This document shows positions 24,504 through 26,492 of a stretch of DNA of 26,492 bases, piece after piece (the stretch's first letter is position 1; every line of letters begins with the position of its first letter). The translations under genes were made by a program, and so were the position numbers. Source of the stretch: Chloroflexota bacterium (GTDB lineage Bacteria > Chloroflexota > UBA11872). Below the pieces are notes generated by a model. That model was not told the DNA's origin and did not search any database. It saw only the letters and a list, made by a program, of their open reading frames with translations. The stretch spans positions 34,263-60,754 of the forward strand of contig JAPPFO010000042.1 in assembly GCA_028875175.1 (NCBI GenBank), given 5' to 3'.

Positions 24504-25619
24504 CTAGGTTCCGCCGGAGGCGGTGGGAGCGGCCGGGCTGGCGCCGGGCCTCAACTCATCAACGAGCTGGCGCAGGGTTGGTTCGGTCCAATAGAGATTG
24601 CCAACAATAGCGCCGCGGTCCAGCAGAACAGACATAGTGTCGCGGTCGCCTCCGTAGGCTGCCGCTTCAAGCGGGGTGTTGCCGTAGTCGTCCTGCGCTT
24701 CGATGTCGGCACCGCGACTCAGCAGAATCTGCACAACGAGCACGGCGGCCTGGCGTGCCGCTACATGCAGCGGGGTCTCTCCGGCGTCGTTTCTTGCTTC
24801 AATCTCGGCGCCCTGGTCCAGGAGTAATGAAACGATGGTTGGGTTCCTATGCGCTGCCGCCCCGTGCAGCGGGGGGACGCCGTAGCCGTCCGCCTCGTTG
24901 ACATCCGCACCATACTCAAGGAGAGCTTCTACTACGGCAGGTCCGCCGTTGCGTACGGCGAGATGTATCGGCGAGAGCCCCGAGTCGTCCTTTGCCCCAA
25001 TCTCGGCGCCGTGTTCCAGCAAAAGTGCAGCAGAGACTTGATTGTCAGAGTTTGCGGCGTAATGCAGCGGGGTTGAACCGGTGTCGTCCTTGGCTTTGAT
25101 GTCAGCACCGCGTTCTAGCAAAGACGTAATCGTGCCCTTCGAGGAGCTCTCAACCGAGGCGAAGTGCAGGGCAGTTCTGCCGAGGTTCTCCCGGGCGTGA
25201 ATGTCGCCGCCGTTGTTGAGCAAGGCGTTGACGATTGACTCGTGGCCGGAGATTGCCGCTCGGTGCAAAGGAGTGCTGCCGGCTTCGTCCCTGGCATCAA
25301 TGTGAGCGCCGTCGGCCAGCAACGCTCTAATGACCGACGAATCCTGGCTATACGCCGATGCAAGATGCAACGGTGTCAAGCCTTGATCATCCGTTGCATG
25401 GACGTCAGAACCACAATCCATCGCGGCATGAACCAGGCGTACGGTCGCAACACGCCAGAAGGCAGGCGTCGTCCACGATTCCCGAACCGTGCGTTCGGAC
25501 TCAGGATTCATGGTGCAAGGGGCCGGCGTTCGCGACAGTTCTGGCCTTGAGCCATCGGCGCAGGCGCTAAGTCCGACGGCAACGACCAGCAGCAAGGCGC
25601 ACCACCTAGCCTGTCGCAT
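24504..25619 (-). CDS. Ankyrin-repeat lipoprotein 3 (eight repeats)
   Basis: This is 371 residues. A short signal peptide (MRQARWCALLLVVAVGLSAC) ends in lipobox C20, a textbook length that supports ATG at 25619 over the GTG at 25658. The cap has Cys, W and FW (TPAFWRVATVRLVHAAMDC). Eight ankyrin repeats of 33-34 residues follow, from GLTPLH to GNTPLE. The last repeat runs into a C-terminal cap, TMSVLLDRGAIVGNLYW, then TEPTLRQLVDELR, closely matching the end of ankyrin lipoprotein 1. It is predicted to be an exported, lipid-anchored protein-binding scaffold; its partner is unknown. The stop is TAG, followed by hairpins. Confidence 0.82.
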   Translation of the reverse strand: MRQARWCALLLVVAVGLSACADGSRPELSRTPAPCTMNPESERTVRESWTTPAFWRVATVRLVHAAMDCGSDVHATDDQGLTPLHLASAYSQDSSVIRALLADGAHIDARDEAGSTPLHRAAISGHESIVNALLNNGGDIHARENLGRTALHFASVESSSKGTITSLLERGADIKAKDDTGSTPLHYAANSDNQVSAALLLEHGAEIGAKDDSGLSPIHLAVRNGGPAVVEALLEYGADVNEADGYGVPPLHGAAAHRNPTIVSLLLDQGAEIEARNDAGETPLHVAARQAAVLVVQILLSRGADIEAQDDYGNTPLEAAAYGGDRDTMSVLLDRGAIVGNLYWTEPTLRQLVDELRPGASPAAPTASGGT

Positions 25620-25696
25620 TAGCCCGTCGCTGCTCCCTGCATTCTCTACCGAACGCACGCGGACACTCGTGTGCCACTCCGAAGTCGAAGGCCCAG

Positions 25697-25707
25697 CGAT
25701 CAGTCTA
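25697..25707 (-). promoter_or_regulatory. Shared TAGACTGATCG element before ankyrin lipoprotein 3
   Basis: The 11-mer identical to that before ankyrin lipoprotein 2 begins 88 nt before the ATG at 25619 on the minus strand. It is the best -10 candidate in the 130-nt gap between the hydrolase stop and this gene. Confidence 0.35.
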
Positions 25708-25749
25708 GATTCTGCGGCCTGACGGTCGGCCGCCCGGGACTTCGCGCGG

Positions 25750-26492
25750 CTAGAGCCCGTCGGCCAGCCAGGCGACGAAGTCGCGGCGGGGGGTGGGGTG
25801 CTTGAGGAGTTCGATGCCGTGGCCGGGGGTGTCGTAGGCCGAGACCTTGCGCGGCTCGGCGGTGCGGCTGTAGAGGGCTTGCGACTGGAGGGCTTCCGCG
25901 CGGTCGGACTGGAAGAGCACGCCGCGGGGCTGGAAGTTGGGGATGTCCTCGCCCATGAGCAGGCGGCCGGGTTCGAAGCGTCCGCTGACGGCCACGGCCC
26001 GCCGCACCTCGGGCAGCACCGCTGACGCGATCCAGGCGGTGTTGGCGCCTACGCTGGCGCCGCCGACGCCGATGTGCCCGGAGTCGATGTCAGCGCGGGC
26101 CGTGAGCCAGGCCACAGCGGCGGCCACATCGGTCGGCCAGCCGTCCAGCGTGTTGGCGCGGTCGGTTTCGAAGTCGTATCCGCCGTCAGCGCGGACGCGG
26201 CGCAGGCTCTCGCCATGGGCGCGGGCGTCGGGCGTCAGCACCGCCAGGCCGGCCGCCAGCAAGTCGGGCGCCAGGTCGTCCCACTGGGCGCGCGTGCCCT
26301 GGTATTGATGCATCAGCACCACGGCCGGCCAGGGCGGCGAGTTAGCGGGCGGCGTGAAGGTGGCGACGACCTGGATGCCGTCGGCGGTGCGGTAGGTCAC
26401 GTTGCCGCTGTGGGAGTCCGCGAAAGGCAGCGGCGGAAGGGCCGGCGGATCGGCACATCCGGCCAGCGCGCCGGCGCCCAGCGCAAGCCCGG
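25750..26492 (-). CDS. Secreted alpha/beta-hydrolase lipoprotein, dienelactone-hydrolase-like (N-terminus cut by right edge)
   Basis: The frame is open through the right edge. Upstream of TYRTADGIQV it reads LALGAGALAGCADPP, a hydrophobic stretch ending in a lipobox Cys (26455-26457), so the true start lies outside the window and the protein is an exported lipoprotein. The GTG at 26398 is therefore not the start. Fold marks are VVLMHQYQGTRAQW (oxyanion strand), the nucleophile elbow GGASVGAN with Ser at 26053-26055, LFQSDRAEA with a possible acid Asp, and DTPGHGIELL with the catalytic His. It should hydrolyse ester or lactone bonds outside the cytoplasm; the substrate is unknown. The stop is TAG. 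Confidence 0.8.
   Translation of the reverse strand, partial: GLALGAGALAGCADPPALPPLPFADSHSGNVTYRTADGIQVVATFTPPANSPPWPAVVLMHQYQGTRAQWDDLAPDLLAAGLAVLTPDARAHGESLRRVRADGGYDFETDRANTLDGWPTDVAAAVAWLTARADIDSGHIGVGGASVGANTAWIASAVLPEVRRAVAVSGRFEPGRLLMGEDIPNFQPRGVLFQSDRAEALQSQALYSRTAEPRKVSAYDTPGHGIELLKHPTPRRDFVAWLADGL

Overview
The window is a GC-rich bacterial chromosome segment with dense genes. It carries tandem enolase-superfamily sugar-acid dehydratase paralogs, Gfo/Idh/MocA oxidoreductases, a tig-clpP-clpX cluster, a B12-dependent class II ribonucleotide reductase with a C-terminal zinc ribbon, and a run of ankyrin-repeat lipoproteins. This mix suggests a Chloroflexota lineage of the SAR202/Dehalococcoidia or sponge-associated kind. 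That placement is inferred from gene content; no rRNA is present to confirm it.

Left part (1-4123): the 3' end of a HIT-family gene, then a visibly AT-richer island with a two-helix membrane protein. A second HIT copy follows that has lost its N-terminal half, then two near-duplicate dehydratases on either side of a 65-residue DUF2283 protein. Positions 4169-7685 encode a two-gene ABC exporter. Its last stop codon shares the bases CTAG with the stop of a convergent oxidoreductase gene. Next on the minus strand is a NucS-like nuclease, then clpX, clpP and tig with a tRNA-Leu(UAG) just upstream of tig. To the right are a Mn-type superoxide dismutase and a membrane-anchored SIMPL protein. These two share a 15-base promoter element, and in the second case it sits so close to the ATG that the transcript should be leaderless.

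Right part: a second oxidoreductase; a KtrB-KtrA potassium uptake pair; a regulatory region with a consensus -35, two NrdR-like boxes 31 bp apart and a B12-riboswitch-like core; then a small unknown protein overlapping the start of nrdJ by 8 nt. Three ankyrin lipoproteins on the minus strand share an unusual N-terminal cap (Cys...W...FW...Cys). A secreted alpha/beta-hydrolase lipoprotein runs off the right edge.

The most unusual window-wide signal is stop-codon use: of 25 coding ends that can be read, 17 are TAG, 4 TGA and 4 TAA, although TAG is normally the rarest bacterial stop. The least described items are the ankyrin lipoprotein family, the small protein coupled to nrdJ, and the island between the HIT copies.
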